A DNA stretch of 16,044 nucleotides from Betaproteobacteria bacterium UBA5216 (GTDB taxonomy: Bacteria > Pseudomonadota > Gammaproteobacteria > Burkholderiales > SG8-41): NCBI GenBank assembly GCA_002412495.1, contig DHVE01000113.1:1-16044 (forward strand), given 5' to 3'. Shown here one piece after another: positions 1 through 6,911 of this stretch. The translations under genes were made by a program, and so were the position numbers. Numbering within the stretch: position 1 is the first letter of the stretch; each line of letters begins with the position of its first letter. The notes beneath the pieces are model-generated. The model ran no database searches. It worked only from the letters and a program-made list of their open reading frames with translations, and was not told where the DNA came from.

Positions 1-584
1 GCCCGTCGCAGGACGAAATTTTTGATTCCATCGTGCGCATCGCCACCGCCACGTCGCTGCCGGTGCTGACCTATAACTCGCCCTGGCGCAACGGCGAGGG
101 TGTTGAGTTCACCGGCGAACTCACCGCGCGGTTGATCGAGCGCCTGCCCAACTATATCGGCATGAAAGACGCGAGCTTTCACAGCCAGAAATATCTGGAG
201 ATTTCACGCGTGGCGCTGAAAATGCGCCCCGGCTTCGCCATCATCATGGGCGTCGAACATTTGCTGGCGTCGTACCCGCTGGGCGCCTGCGGATCGTTCT
301 CGTCATCGGGGGCGATCGCGCCGAATCTGTGCAACAAGTTTTTCGCGTCGCTTGAAGCGCACGACTGGAAAACCGCGCGCGAATGCCAGTTCAAGATTTC
401 ACGGCTGTGGAATGTGTTCAAAGAGCAATACCCGTCATCCCTCAAGGGCGCAATGATCCTGATGGGCCGCGCCGTCGGCCCCACACGCTCGCCGCTGCCG
501 ACCGCAACCAAGGAACGCATCGCCTTCCTACGCCAGCAACTCGAGGAACTTAATATTCTGCAAACCGAGCCGATGGGTTGGTAG
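1..584 (+). CDS. DapA-family lyase/aldolase, 5'-truncated by the window edge
   Basis: This is the C-terminal part of a dihydrodipicolinate synthase/N-acetylneuraminate lyase (DapA) family TIM-barrel protein. The frame is open to the left edge (first whole codon at 3), so the true start lies upstream and the GTG at 33 is probably internal. The family tyrosine is visible in YNSPWRNG (Tyr codon 72-74), and the Schiff-base lysine in IGMKDAS (Lys codon 165-167). The segment LGACGSFSSSGAIAP matches the late-barrel glycine-rich segment of the family. The protein ends in EPMGW, echoed by EPRGW in the next gene, so the two are diverged tandem paralogues. Family members join or split pyruvate or other 2-oxo acids through a lysine imine; this copy keeps the residues for that. 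The substrate cannot be read from sequence, and true DapA in lysine synthesis is unlikely given the catabolic neighbours. It ends 164 bases before the paralogue. Confidence 0.9.
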   Translation, partial: PSQDEIFDSIVRIATATSLPVLTYNSPWRNGEGVEFTGELTARLIERLPNYIGMKDASFHSQKYLEISRVALKMRPGFAIIMGVEHLLASYPLGACGSFSSSGAIAPNLCNKFFASLEAHDWKTARECQFKISRLWNVFKEQYPSSLKGAMILMGRAVGPTRSPLPTATKERIAFLRQQLEELNILQTEPMGW

Positions 585-604
585 GGGCGGCAACCCAAAG
601 CACC

Positions 605-716
605 AACATCTGCCGCAAAGGCGCAAAGACGCAAAGGGTCCGCAAAGAGGACAAAAACAAAGAGGGGCGTTTCTTTGCGGCAGTTCTTTGCGCCTTCGCG
701 CCTTTGCGGTGAAGTT
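605..716. repeat. Extragenic inverted repeat of GCAAAG/CTTTGC units, copy 1
   Basis: The gap between the two DapA-family genes is filled by interspersed GCAAAG and CTTTGC units that form nested hairpins. Perfect arms are 610-620 with 673-683 (CTGCCGCAAAG / CTTTGCGGCAG) and 618-628 with 686-696. The right arm at 686-709 matches 12744-12767 at 22 of 24 positions, so this is a dispersed family with two copies in the window. A run of T follows at 714-721. It may act as a transcript-processing or attenuation structure between the paralogues, but no function is shown. Confidence 0.75.
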
Positions 717-748
717 TTTTTCCGTAACTTTTTTAGACACTCGACACC

Positions 749-1684
749 ATGACCCGATTCAATCCCGGACTCGTCCACTCCCCCATCACGCCGTTCAAGG
801 CCGATCAAAGCATCGACTACGATCTTTACGCGAAGGTTCTCGACTTTCATCTGAAAAACGGCGCCGAAGCGCTGGCCGTGCCCATGCCCGAGGGCGAGGA
901 CATGAGTCTGCGTGATCCCGAGTTGCGCGAGATCATCACCTTTGCGATCCGGCATGTTAAAGGCCGCGTGCCGGTGATCGCGCACGTGAGCGACGCGGGC
1001 ACGGCCATCGCCGTCGAGCGCGCGCTATTCGCCGAGAAAGCGGGGGCTGCGGCCATCGTGTCGCATCCGCCGTATTTCTGGCATCCGAAGGCATCGATGA
1101 TCGTCGAGCATCTCGTACGTATCGGCACCGCGGTGAAGTTGCCGTTCTATGTGTGCAACCCGCCGGTGGAATCGGTGGGCGCGACGCTTTCCACAGAGAT
1201 CGTGATGCAACTGATAGACCGCATTCCCAATCTGCACGGCGTGGTCGATGCGTGCCTCGATTTTGTGTTCATGGAAGAAGTCATGTGCCAGAGTGGCCCC
1301 AAGCGACCGGACTTTCAGTTGCTCGCCGGGCAGGACTATCCGGTGTCGGCCTACGCGTTGGGCGGCTCGGGCTTGTTTGCGTCGCTCGCGTGTATCGCGC
1401 CCCGGCTGGTAAAGCAGGTTTACGAATTGTGCCAACAAGAAAAATTCGTCGAGGCACGCGGTGCCTCCGAGCAAATCGCCGAGCTGCATCACCTACTGAA
1501 AAACGCCGGTGAATCGGGATTAAAGGACGGCCTCGCCGGCATCAAGGCGGCGATGGCCGCCATGGGCCGCCCTTGCGGCACCCCGCGTCCGCCGGTGCGC
1601 GCGTTGGGCGAAATCGAGCGCGGCAAAATTTCCGAGGCGCTGGCCGGCATGGCATTTTTGAAGGACGAACCACGCGGGTGGTAA
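749..1684 (+). CDS. DapA-family protein lacking the Schiff-base lysine and tyrosine
   Basis: A 311-residue protein that aligns along its length with DapA/NanA TIM-barrel lyases. It opens with GLVHSPITPFKADQSID, has the position-44 loop as PMPEGE where the family has GTTGE, and has GLFASLACIAP in the late barrel. Two central catalytic positions are changed. The YNxPxR tyrosine is Cys136 (VCNPPVESVG), and the Schiff-base lysine is Val166 in HGVVDAC (codon 1244-1246). The upstream paralogue has Tyr and Lys at the same places. Normal imine chemistry is therefore not expected; it may be a regulatory or binding protein, a partner of the first paralogue, or an enzyme with different chemistry. The ATG at 749 puts the N-terminus in register with the family, although no clear Shine-Dalgarno is visible. 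Its stop overlaps the next gene's ATG (TAATG at 1682-1686), implying translational coupling to the Bug protein. Confidence 0.9.
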   Translation: MTRFNPGLVHSPITPFKADQSIDYDLYAKVLDFHLKNGAEALAVPMPEGEDMSLRDPELREIITFAIRHVKGRVPVIAHVSDAGTAIAVERALFAEKAGAAAIVSHPPYFWHPKASMIVEHLVRIGTAVKLPFYVCNPPVESVGATLSTEIVMQLIDRIPNLHGVVDACLDFVFMEEVMCQSGPKRPDFQLLAGQDYPVSAYALGGSGLFASLACIAPRLVKQVYELCQQEKFVEARGASEQIAELHHLLKNAGESGLKDGLAGIKAAMAAMGRPCGTPRPPVRALGEIERGKISEALAGMAFLKDEPRGW

Positions 1685-2631
1685 TGCGCGAAATATCCTG
1701 TGCGGTAGCGGCGCTGCTTCTGGCGGTTCCCGCCTCTGCACAACCTTACCCCGACCGCCCCGTGCGCATCGTCACTGCCGAAGCCGGTGGCAGTCAGGAT
1801 GTCGCGGCGCGCATCCTCGCGGTGGGCCTTACTGCCGCGCTAGGCCAGCAATTCATCATCGACAACCGTTCCAGCGGCGTGATTCCCGGCGAGATCGTTT
1901 CGCGCGCCAAGCCCGACGGCCACACACTGCTGATCTACGCAGGCACTTTCTGGATGCAGCCACTGGTGCGCAAAAGCGTGCCCTACGATCCGGTGCGCGA
2001 TTTTGCGCCGATTTCACTGATCATCGCGTCGCCGACGGTGCTGGTGGTGCATCCCGCGCTTCCGGCGAAATCGGTCAAGGAACTGATCGCCCTGGCGAAA
2101 TCGCGGCCCGGCGAACTCAACTTCGCGATGGGTTCCGTCGGCGCGGCCAATCACCTCGCGGCGGAATTGTTCAAATCGATGGCCGGTGTCGACATGCTCG
2201 GTATCGGCTACCGCGGCAATGGCTCCGCGGTCAACGCCTTGGTCAGCGGGCAAGTGCAACTCATGTTCGCCACCGCGTCGTCGGTCACGCCGCTGGTCAG
2301 GATCGGACGCTTGCGCGCATTGGCAGTCGCCAGCGCACAACCTTCTCCGCTGGCGCCGGACTTGCCCACCATCGCCTCCGCCGGTTTACCGGGCTACGAA
2401 TCCCAGTCAACCACCGGCTTTTTCGCGCCCGCCAAAACACCGCCGGGCATCATCGACCGGCTGCACCGCGAGAGCGTGCGTTACCTGCAAACACCCGAAG
2501 CGCGCCAACGCTTGCTCGCCGTGGGCGCTGAAACCATCGGCAGCACGCCGGAAGCACTCGCTGCCAAAGTGACATCGGAAATGGCGCGCATGGGAAAGGT
2601 GATACAGGATGCGAGGATACGGGTGGAGTGA
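1684..2631 (+). CDS. Bug/TctC-family periplasmic substrate-binding protein (1 of 3)
   Basis: A 315-residue exported binding protein of the tripartite tricarboxylate transporter (Bug, TctC) family, which binds carboxylates in the periplasm. The signal peptide is MREISCAVAALLLAVPASA with probable cleavage before QPYPDRPVRIV. Family marks are YPDRPVRIV, the AEAGGSQDVAARIL loop, the KPDGHTLL turn and GYRGNGSAVNALVSGQVQL. The frame stays open further upstream, but the ATG at 1684 is preferred because it yields a signal peptide at once and overlaps the preceding stop by one base. The loop reads AEAGG rather than the usual PxxPGG, a mild deviation. Coupling to the lysine-less DapA-family gene suggests that the bound ligand is related to that pathway. 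No TctA or TctB membrane gene is nearby, so it may feed a distant transporter or act as an extracytoplasmic sensor. Confidence 0.92.
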   Translation: MREISCAVAALLLAVPASAQPYPDRPVRIVTAEAGGSQDVAARILAVGLTAALGQQFIIDNRSSGVIPGEIVSRAKPDGHTLLIYAGTFWMQPLVRKSVPYDPVRDFAPISLIIASPTVLVVHPALPAKSVKELIALAKSRPGELNFAMGSVGAANHLAAELFKSMAGVDMLGIGYRGNGSAVNALVSGQVQLMFATASSVTPLVRIGRLRALAVASAQPSPLAPDLPTIASAGLPGYESQSTTGFFAPAKTPPGIIDRLHRESVRYLQTPEARQRLLAVGAETIGSTPEALAAKVTSEMARMGKVIQDARIRVE

Positions 2632-2637
2632 CGCGGA

Positions 2638-2733
2638 TTGAAACACCCCGTAGTGCGGGCGGAGCGCAGCGCATCCCGCCTTACGTGGTAACCACAAAAG
2701 GCGGGATGGCTCCCGCCTACGCATTCATCCGTT
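2638..2733 (-). terminator. Hairpin terminator between convergent genes, within a dispersed GCGGG repeat
   Basis: Between the convergent Bug and ketopantoate-reductase-like genes there are stacked hairpins. On the - strand GGCGGGA-loop-TCCCGCC (2717-2700) is followed directly by TTTT, a compact intrinsic terminator just after the - strand stop. A second pairing, ATCCCGCCTT (2673-2682) with AAGGCGGGAT (2698-2707), encloses GTGGTAACCAC and could serve the + strand transcript. The surrounding TAGTGCGGGCGGAGCGCAGC text resembles a dispersed extragenic repeat common in betaproteobacteria. Confidence 0.65.
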
Positions 2734-3798
2734 TTATTTGGCGTTCGCCCGATTCTTCGCCACCCACCCATCGACCAGCGCGACGGTCTTGTCGAGTTCG
2801 TCGAGTTGCAGTCCTTTTGCCTTGGCGATGGTTTGCACCAGACGATCCACGCGCTCGATGTTGGGCGCGCCGTTGGCGAGTGCGCGCGCGGCGGATGACG
2901 GCGTGAGCAGCGACTCAGCCGCCTTGGCGTATTTTTCAAACGGCACCAGATCGCGTTCGTCCGCACCCAGTGACACGCACAGCTTTTTCACCCAGTCGTA
3001 GACCGCGCGCGAGGCTTCGAGATCGCTGTGCACCGCGTCCTTGATCGGGCGCATGCCGTCTTTTTGCACGCAGCGGTAATTGCCCGCGCACAGCATCGAC
3101 CATTTCGCCAGCGGCACGAACACGGAGTCGTGCACGCGCAACTTCACCGGCAACTCAATCGGGCTGCCGCCAACCTCGAAACGCGAGGCATCGACGTCGC
3201 GTTCCAGATCGCGCAGGATTTTTGTGTCGGCATCGGATTCGAAACGCGCCGATTTGAAATTGGTGGGCAGGCGCACTTGCAGCACGTTGACTTTGTCTTC
3301 GGGCGGACGGAACGCCTGCGCGTCGGGGCTGCACAGCGTGATGGTCGCCGGATCGAAGCTGTCCCACACCGCCGCTTCGGTATAACAATCGCGTATCGCG
3401 TTGGCGTCGATGGATTTGATGCGCTTCAAGTACGGCAGCGGAGGCATGTTCATGATCGACATGCAGGGCACGCGCGATTTTGCGACCGCATCGAGCAGTT
3501 CGCGCACGCCAGGAGAACGGTATTGCGGCTCCTGCATGGCGAGCACGACGAGGTTGTAGTCGGCGGGTTTAAACGCGTTAGCGCCGCCGGCGGCCATCTT
3601 GCCCTTGAGCTTTTTCGAATTGACTTCGACCAGACCCTCGCGACCCCTGACGGGCATGCGGATCACCGCGCCTTCGGTATTGATCAAATCCGCCTCGGCG
3701 GGCAGGCACACGAGATCAACGTTGTGCCCCGCGAGCGCCAGCTTGGTGCCGAGCAGCGAGCCGTATGACGCGCCCATGATGAGAATTTTGTAAGCCAT
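2734..3798 (-). CDS. Ketopantoate reductase (ApbA/PanE)-family dehydrogenase
   Basis: A 354-residue, probably cytoplasmic NAD(P)-dependent dehydrogenase of the ketopantoate reductase superfamily. The N-terminal Rossmann fold starts with KILIMGASYGSLLGTKLALAGH (G9-G13); the loop reads GASYGS where GxGxxG is usual. In the C-terminal helical domain, AKWSMLCAGN (Lys232, Asn240) lines up with the family's catalytic K-N-N segment, but the first Asn is Leu. The family acidic residue near PNIERVDRL also seems shifted. It is longer than typical PanE (about 300 residues). A role in pantothenate synthesis is doubtful; reduction of another 2-oxo acid, or an opine-like dehydrogenase role, fits the catabolic context better. 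The start is supported by GAGG six bases before the ATG. It lies 160 bases downstream of a second Bug gene on the same strand and may share its transcript. Confidence 0.8.
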   Translation of the reverse strand: MAYKILIMGASYGSLLGTKLALAGHNVDLVCLPAEADLINTEGAVIRMPVRGREGLVEVNSKKLKGKMAAGGANAFKPADYNLVVLAMQEPQYRSPGVRELLDAVAKSRVPCMSIMNMPPLPYLKRIKSIDANAIRDCYTEAAVWDSFDPATITLCSPDAQAFRPPEDKVNVLQVRLPTNFKSARFESDADTKILRDLERDVDASRFEVGGSPIELPVKLRVHDSVFVPLAKWSMLCAGNYRCVQKDGMRPIKDAVHSDLEASRAVYDWVKKLCVSLGADERDLVPFEKYAKAAESLLTPSSAARALANGAPNIERVDRLVQTIAKAKGLQLDELDKTVALVDGWVAKNRANAK

Positions 3799-3958
3799 GG
3801 TAAACCTCGTTCGTGAGTGATCGGTCTATTGTCTATTGGGAAGGTGGGATTTGAATGAACCGGTGTGAAACGGTTGCCCGTGCCGGACACGCGAGCCGCC
3901 GGTCGCGGCACTACAAGTGATTGATTTTATTTAAAAAGATGTTTCGGCGCAATGCACG

Positions 3959-4936
3959 TTAATCCGGCTTGATGCCGGCATCCTTGATCAGCTTCGTCCA
4001 CTTTGCCAGTTCGGATTTGATATAACCGCGAAACTGTTCGGCATCCTTCAGCGAGGGCTCCAGCCCGGCGTTATGTAACTGCTCGCGCACGTCGGGCATC
4101 GCCATCACCGCGAAGATTTCTTTTTGCATGCGCTCGACCAGCGCGGGTGGTGTTTTCGCGGGGAACGCCATGCCAAGCCAGCCGCTGGCATCGAACCCCG
4201 GATAGCCACCTTCGGCCATCGACGGCACATCGGGCAGGCCGGCCGACCGTTTCAGGCTGGTGACACCAATGCCGCGCAGCTTGCCGGATTTCACGTGCGG
4301 CGCGCCGGTGGAAATCACGCCGCACAACGCCTCGACCTGTCCGGAAATCGCGTCGATCACCGCCGGCCCGCCGCCTTTGTACGGCACGTTGAGTACTTGT
4401 ATGCCTGCGGTCGCCTTGAACAACTCGAACGACAAATGCGCGATGCTGCCAGTGCCGGGATTGGCGACGTTGATTCTGCCGGGCTGTTGTTTGGCGCGCG
4501 CGACAAATTCCTTGAGTGTGCGGATCGGCATCGACGGATGCACCGACAGCAGACTGCTGACATCCACCACCTGCGCAATCGGCGCAAAATCATTGACGGG
4601 GTCAAACGGCACCTTGCCGAGCAGGCCCGGACTCATCGCCATCGAGGCCACCGATGCCAGCCCCATGGTGTAACCATCGGGTGCTGCCTTCGCCACGAAT
4701 TCATGCGAAATATTACCACCGGCGCCCGCGCGATTTTCAATCACCACCTGCTGACCGAGCCGCGGACTCAGTTTGGCCGCCACCACGCGCGCCACCAGAT
4801 CGTTGGCGCCACCTGCCGGGAAGCCGACGACAAAGCGGATCGGCTTCACGGGATAGTCGGCGGCAGACGCGGCGCTCGCCGCCAACATGGCAAGGATGCA
4901 CGCAAAAATAAAAGGACGAACGCTGGTGAATTTCAT
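3959..4936 (-). CDS. Bug/TctC-family periplasmic substrate-binding protein (2 of 3)
   Basis: A 325-residue Bug-family binding protein, the most canonical of the three here. The signal peptide has a charged start (MKFTSVR), a hydrophobic core FIFACILAMLAASAASA, and probable cleavage before ADYPVKPIRFVV. Family marks are GFPAGGANDLVAR, VIENRAGAGGN, APDGYTM, VPYKGGGPAVIDAISGQV and a C-terminal IKDAGIKPD. These proteins bind carboxylates with the two lobes closing around the ligand. It is transcribed towards the ketopantoate-reductase-like gene and divergently from the GlcG/HbpS-family gene. A TACAAT-like -10 on its own strand lies in the 85-base divergent gap, but the -35 is weak. No Shine-Dalgarno stands out before the ATG. 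No membrane components of a TTT transporter are present. Confidence 0.93.
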   Translation of the reverse strand: MKFTSVRPFIFACILAMLAASAASAADYPVKPIRFVVGFPAGGANDLVARVVAAKLSPRLGQQVVIENRAGAGGNISHEFVAKAAPDGYTMGLASVASMAMSPGLLGKVPFDPVNDFAPIAQVVDVSSLLSVHPSMPIRTLKEFVARAKQQPGRINVANPGTGSIAHLSFELFKATAGIQVLNVPYKGGGPAVIDAISGQVEALCGVISTGAPHVKSGKLRGIGVTSLKRSAGLPDVPSMAEGGYPGFDASGWLGMAFPAKTPPALVERMQKEIFAVMAMPDVREQLHNAGLEPSLKDAEQFRGYIKSELAKWTKLIKDAGIKPD

Positions 4937-4966
4937 GCGGGCCGCGCTTTCGAGGTTGAATCCATA

Positions 4967-4997
4967 TTGTAGTGCAAAATACGAAGCAGCCTATAAT
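4967..4997 (+). promoter_or_regulatory. Possible sigma70-type promoter for the GlcG/HbpS-family gene
   Basis: A perfect TATAAT at 4992-4997 sits about 25 bases before the start codon at 5022. TTGTAG at 4967-4972 is a fair -35 match, but the spacer of 19 is longer than the ideal 17. The position in a short divergent intergenic gap supports it. No operator is evident. Confidence 0.4.
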
Positions 4998-5021
4998 TCA
5001 AGCCCTCACCGGAGAACATGC

Positions 5022-5489
5022 ATGGGCACACTCACGCTGGCGCAAGCCGACAAAATCATCGATGCCATCCTCTCTCGCGCACGCGAATTGAACTGCCGCC
5101 CCCTCTCGGTGGTGGTGGTCGAGCCCGGCGCCATCGTCAAGGCATTCAAAAAGGAAGACGGCTCGGCGATGATGCGTTTTGAAATGGCCATGGGCAAAGC
5201 CTATGCCGCGCTGGCGCTCGGGCGCTCATCGAGCCTGGTGCGCGTGCGCGCGCAGGAGAAACCGCTGTTCATGGATTTTTTGTTCAAGGCATCCGAAGAC
5301 AAAATTTTCGCCGAAGGCGGTGGCCGCTTGATCCGCTCGATTGATGGGGAACTGCTGGGCGCGGTGGGCGTCACCGGAGACAAGGAAGAGCAGGATGAAG
5401 CGCTCGCCGCGCACGGTATCCGCGCGGCTGGTTTAAAGACCGATGAAGATTGCGCGAATCTCGCGCATCACGTGCGGCTGGTGAATTAA
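5022..5489 (+). CDS. GlcG/HbpS-family protein
   Basis: A 155-residue single-domain protein of the GlcG/HbpS family (PF03928 type). The fold is recognised from the N-terminal helix LTLAQADKIIDAILSRAREL, the strand PLSVVVVEPGAIVKAFKKEDG, and the C-terminal FAEGGGRLIRS...GELLGAVGVTGDKEEQDEALA, which is the family signature. Members are small homo-oligomers; HbpS binds haem, whereas GlcG belongs to glycolate operons and has no settled biochemical role. The frame is open upstream, but the ATG at 5022 is chosen because GGAG (5011-5014) precedes it by seven bases and the family N-terminus begins there. There is no signal peptide, so it is probably cytoplasmic. Such genes often sit beside small-acid catabolic genes, as here. 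It is monocistronic, divergent from a Bug gene and convergent with the aminotransferase. Confidence 0.88.
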   Translation: MGTLTLAQADKIIDAILSRARELNCRPLSVVVVEPGAIVKAFKKEDGSAMMRFEMAMGKAYAALALGRSSSLVRVRAQEKPLFMDFLFKASEDKIFAEGGGRLIRSIDGELLGAVGVTGDKEEQDEALAAHGIRAAGLKTDEDCANLAHHVRLVN

Positions 5490-5498
5490 CCGCCCATT

Positions 5499-5540
5499 AC
5501 GTCGTACATCTGACGTCGCACATCTGACGTCTTACATCCG
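5499..5540. repeat. Three tandem 14-bp units in a convergent gap
   Basis: Three head-to-tail 14-base units lie between convergent stop codons: ACGTCGTACATCTG (5499-5512), ACGTCGCACATCTG (5513-5526) and ACGTCTTACATCCG (5527-5540). The unit is conserved at 11 of 14 positions. The array ends one base before the aminotransferase stop codon. It is too short for a CRISPR and contains no hairpin strong enough to be a convincing terminator. Confidence 0.8.
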
Positions 5541-5541
5541 A

Positions 5542-6741
5542 TCACTTCAGTTCCGCCACCGCGCGCTGCATGCGACGGCAGGCTTCTTCCAATTTGTCGA
5601 TTTCCGTGGCTATCGACATTCTGAAATACGGCGATAGTCCGTAAGCGGCGCCCAGCACCACCGCCACGCCGTGATCCATCAGGTGCAGCACCACGTCCGC
5701 CTCGTCTTTCAGCACTTTACCCTGCGGTGTTTTGCGGCCATACAAGTCGCCGCAACGCACAAAGAGATAAAACGCGCCCTCGGGATAGTTCGGTTGCAAG
5801 CCGGGGATGTCCTTGAACATTTCCAGCACGCGGTCGCGCCGCGCCTGAAATTCCGCGGCTCGGTGCGGTATGAATTCCTGCGGGCCATTCAGCGCCTCGA
5901 CCGCCGCCCACTGGCTTATGGAGGTAACACCCGCGGTGCTTTGGGATTGCAGCTTGACGATGTTTTTGATCAGCTCTTTCGGCCCCGCCGCGTAGCCGAG
6001 GCGAAATCCCGTCATGGCATACGCCTTGGAAACGCCGTTCACCGTCAATGTGCGGTCATACAGCTTCGGCTCCACCTGCGCGATGGTAGCGAATTCGATG
6101 CCATCAAAACGCAGATGTTCGTAAATATCGTCCGTCAAAATCCACACGTGCGGATGCTTGAGCAGCACGTCCGCCAGCCCGCGCAGCTCCGCGCGCGAAT
6201 ACACCGCGCCGGTCGGATTATTTGGCGAATTCAGAAACAGCCATTTGGTGCGCGGCGTGATCGCGGCATCGAGTTGCGCCGGCGTCAGCTTGAATCCGCT
6301 CTCGGCGCTGCACGGCACCTCGACCGGTGTGCCATCCGACACCAGCACCATGTCAAGATACGAAATCCAGTAGGGCGCCGGAATAATGGCTTCGTCGCCC
6401 GGCCCGATGGTCGCCAGCATGGCATTAAAAATAATCTGCTTGCTGCCGGTGCCGACCATCACCTGATCGGGGCTGTAGGTCAGCGCGTTTTCGCGCTGGA
6501 ATTTGCGCGCGGCGGCCTCGCGCAGCTCCGGGATGCCATCAATCGGTGGATACTTGGTTTCGTTGCGCGCCAGCGCCGCCATCACCCCCTGCTTCACGTG
6601 CTCCGGTGTATTGAAATCGGGCTGGCCGATGGTCAGTGCGATGATGTCGTGGCCCTGCGCGCGCAATTCGCGCGCGCGCATGGTGGCGGTAGTGCTGGGG
6701 GAAAGTTTGATGCGGGTGAGGCGGTCCGAATAGAAAGACAT
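5542..6741 (-). CDS. PLP-dependent class I aminotransferase (aspartate aminotransferase-like)
   Basis: A 399-residue fold-type I, AspC-like aminotransferase that moves an amino group between an amino acid and a 2-oxo acid using pyridoxal phosphate. Visible marks are IGQPDFNTPEH near the N-terminus, ETKYPPIDGIPELREA, VGTGSKQIIFNA (phosphate-binding), NSPNNPTG, TDDIYEHL (Asp for the PLP ring nitrogen), VSKAYAMTGFRLGY with the Schiff-base Lys239, and YFRMSIA with the carboxylate-binding Arg near the C-terminus. The ATG at 6741 is preferred over one at 6762. It matches the family's usual start (MSFYSDRL), puts the lysine at 239, and has AGGG about nine bases upstream. All catalytic residues appear intact. 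The cognate amino acid is undetermined; subgroup Ib aspartate/prephenate-type enzymes look closest. It stands alone, convergent with the GlcG/HbpS-family gene. Confidence 0.93.
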   Translation of the reverse strand: MSFYSDRLTRIKLSPSTTATMRARELRAQGHDIIALTIGQPDFNTPEHVKQGVMAALARNETKYPPIDGIPELREAAARKFQRENALTYSPDQVMVGTGSKQIIFNAMLATIGPGDEAIIPAPYWISYLDMVLVSDGTPVEVPCSAESGFKLTPAQLDAAITPRTKWLFLNSPNNPTGAVYSRAELRGLADVLLKHPHVWILTDDIYEHLRFDGIEFATIAQVEPKLYDRTLTVNGVSKAYAMTGFRLGYAAGPKELIKNIVKLQSQSTAGVTSISQWAAVEALNGPQEFIPHRAAEFQARRDRVLEMFKDIPGLQPNYPEGAFYLFVRCGDLYGRKTPQGKVLKDEADVVLHLMDHGVAVVLGAAYGLSPYFRMSIATEIDKLEEACRRMQRAVAELK

Positions 6742-6911
6742 GTTTGCTGACCCTGTTGCCATGGCTGTCGAATGTAAACGCGTAACGCCATTCTACCGCT
6801 ATTGACGCCCCTATCCACGCGCGCCCGCATTGGCCGCCTGTGGCGCGGGATTTCAATTCGCGCTGCGTGTAAAATTCGCACACGACCCACAAGCACCGAG
6901 GAGAAACCCGA

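Noticed and set aside
1..1684. The two DapA-family genes as lysine-biosynthetic dihydrodipicolinate synthases
   Set aside because: The second lacks the catalytic lysine, and the neighbourhood (Bug protein, catabolic genes) does not fit a lysine pathway.
4260..4673. Antisense frames over the second Bug gene as a possible small protein
   Set aside because: No ribosome binding site and no recognisable domain; the - strand Bug gene is clear-cut.
5499..5540. Short tandem repeats considered as a CRISPR remnant
   Set aside because: Units are 14 bases with no spacers and there are no cas genes.
5671..6750. A 359-codon + strand frame opposite the aminotransferase
   Set aside because: It mirrors the aminotransferase reading frame; composition is atypical and there is no ribosome binding site or domain.
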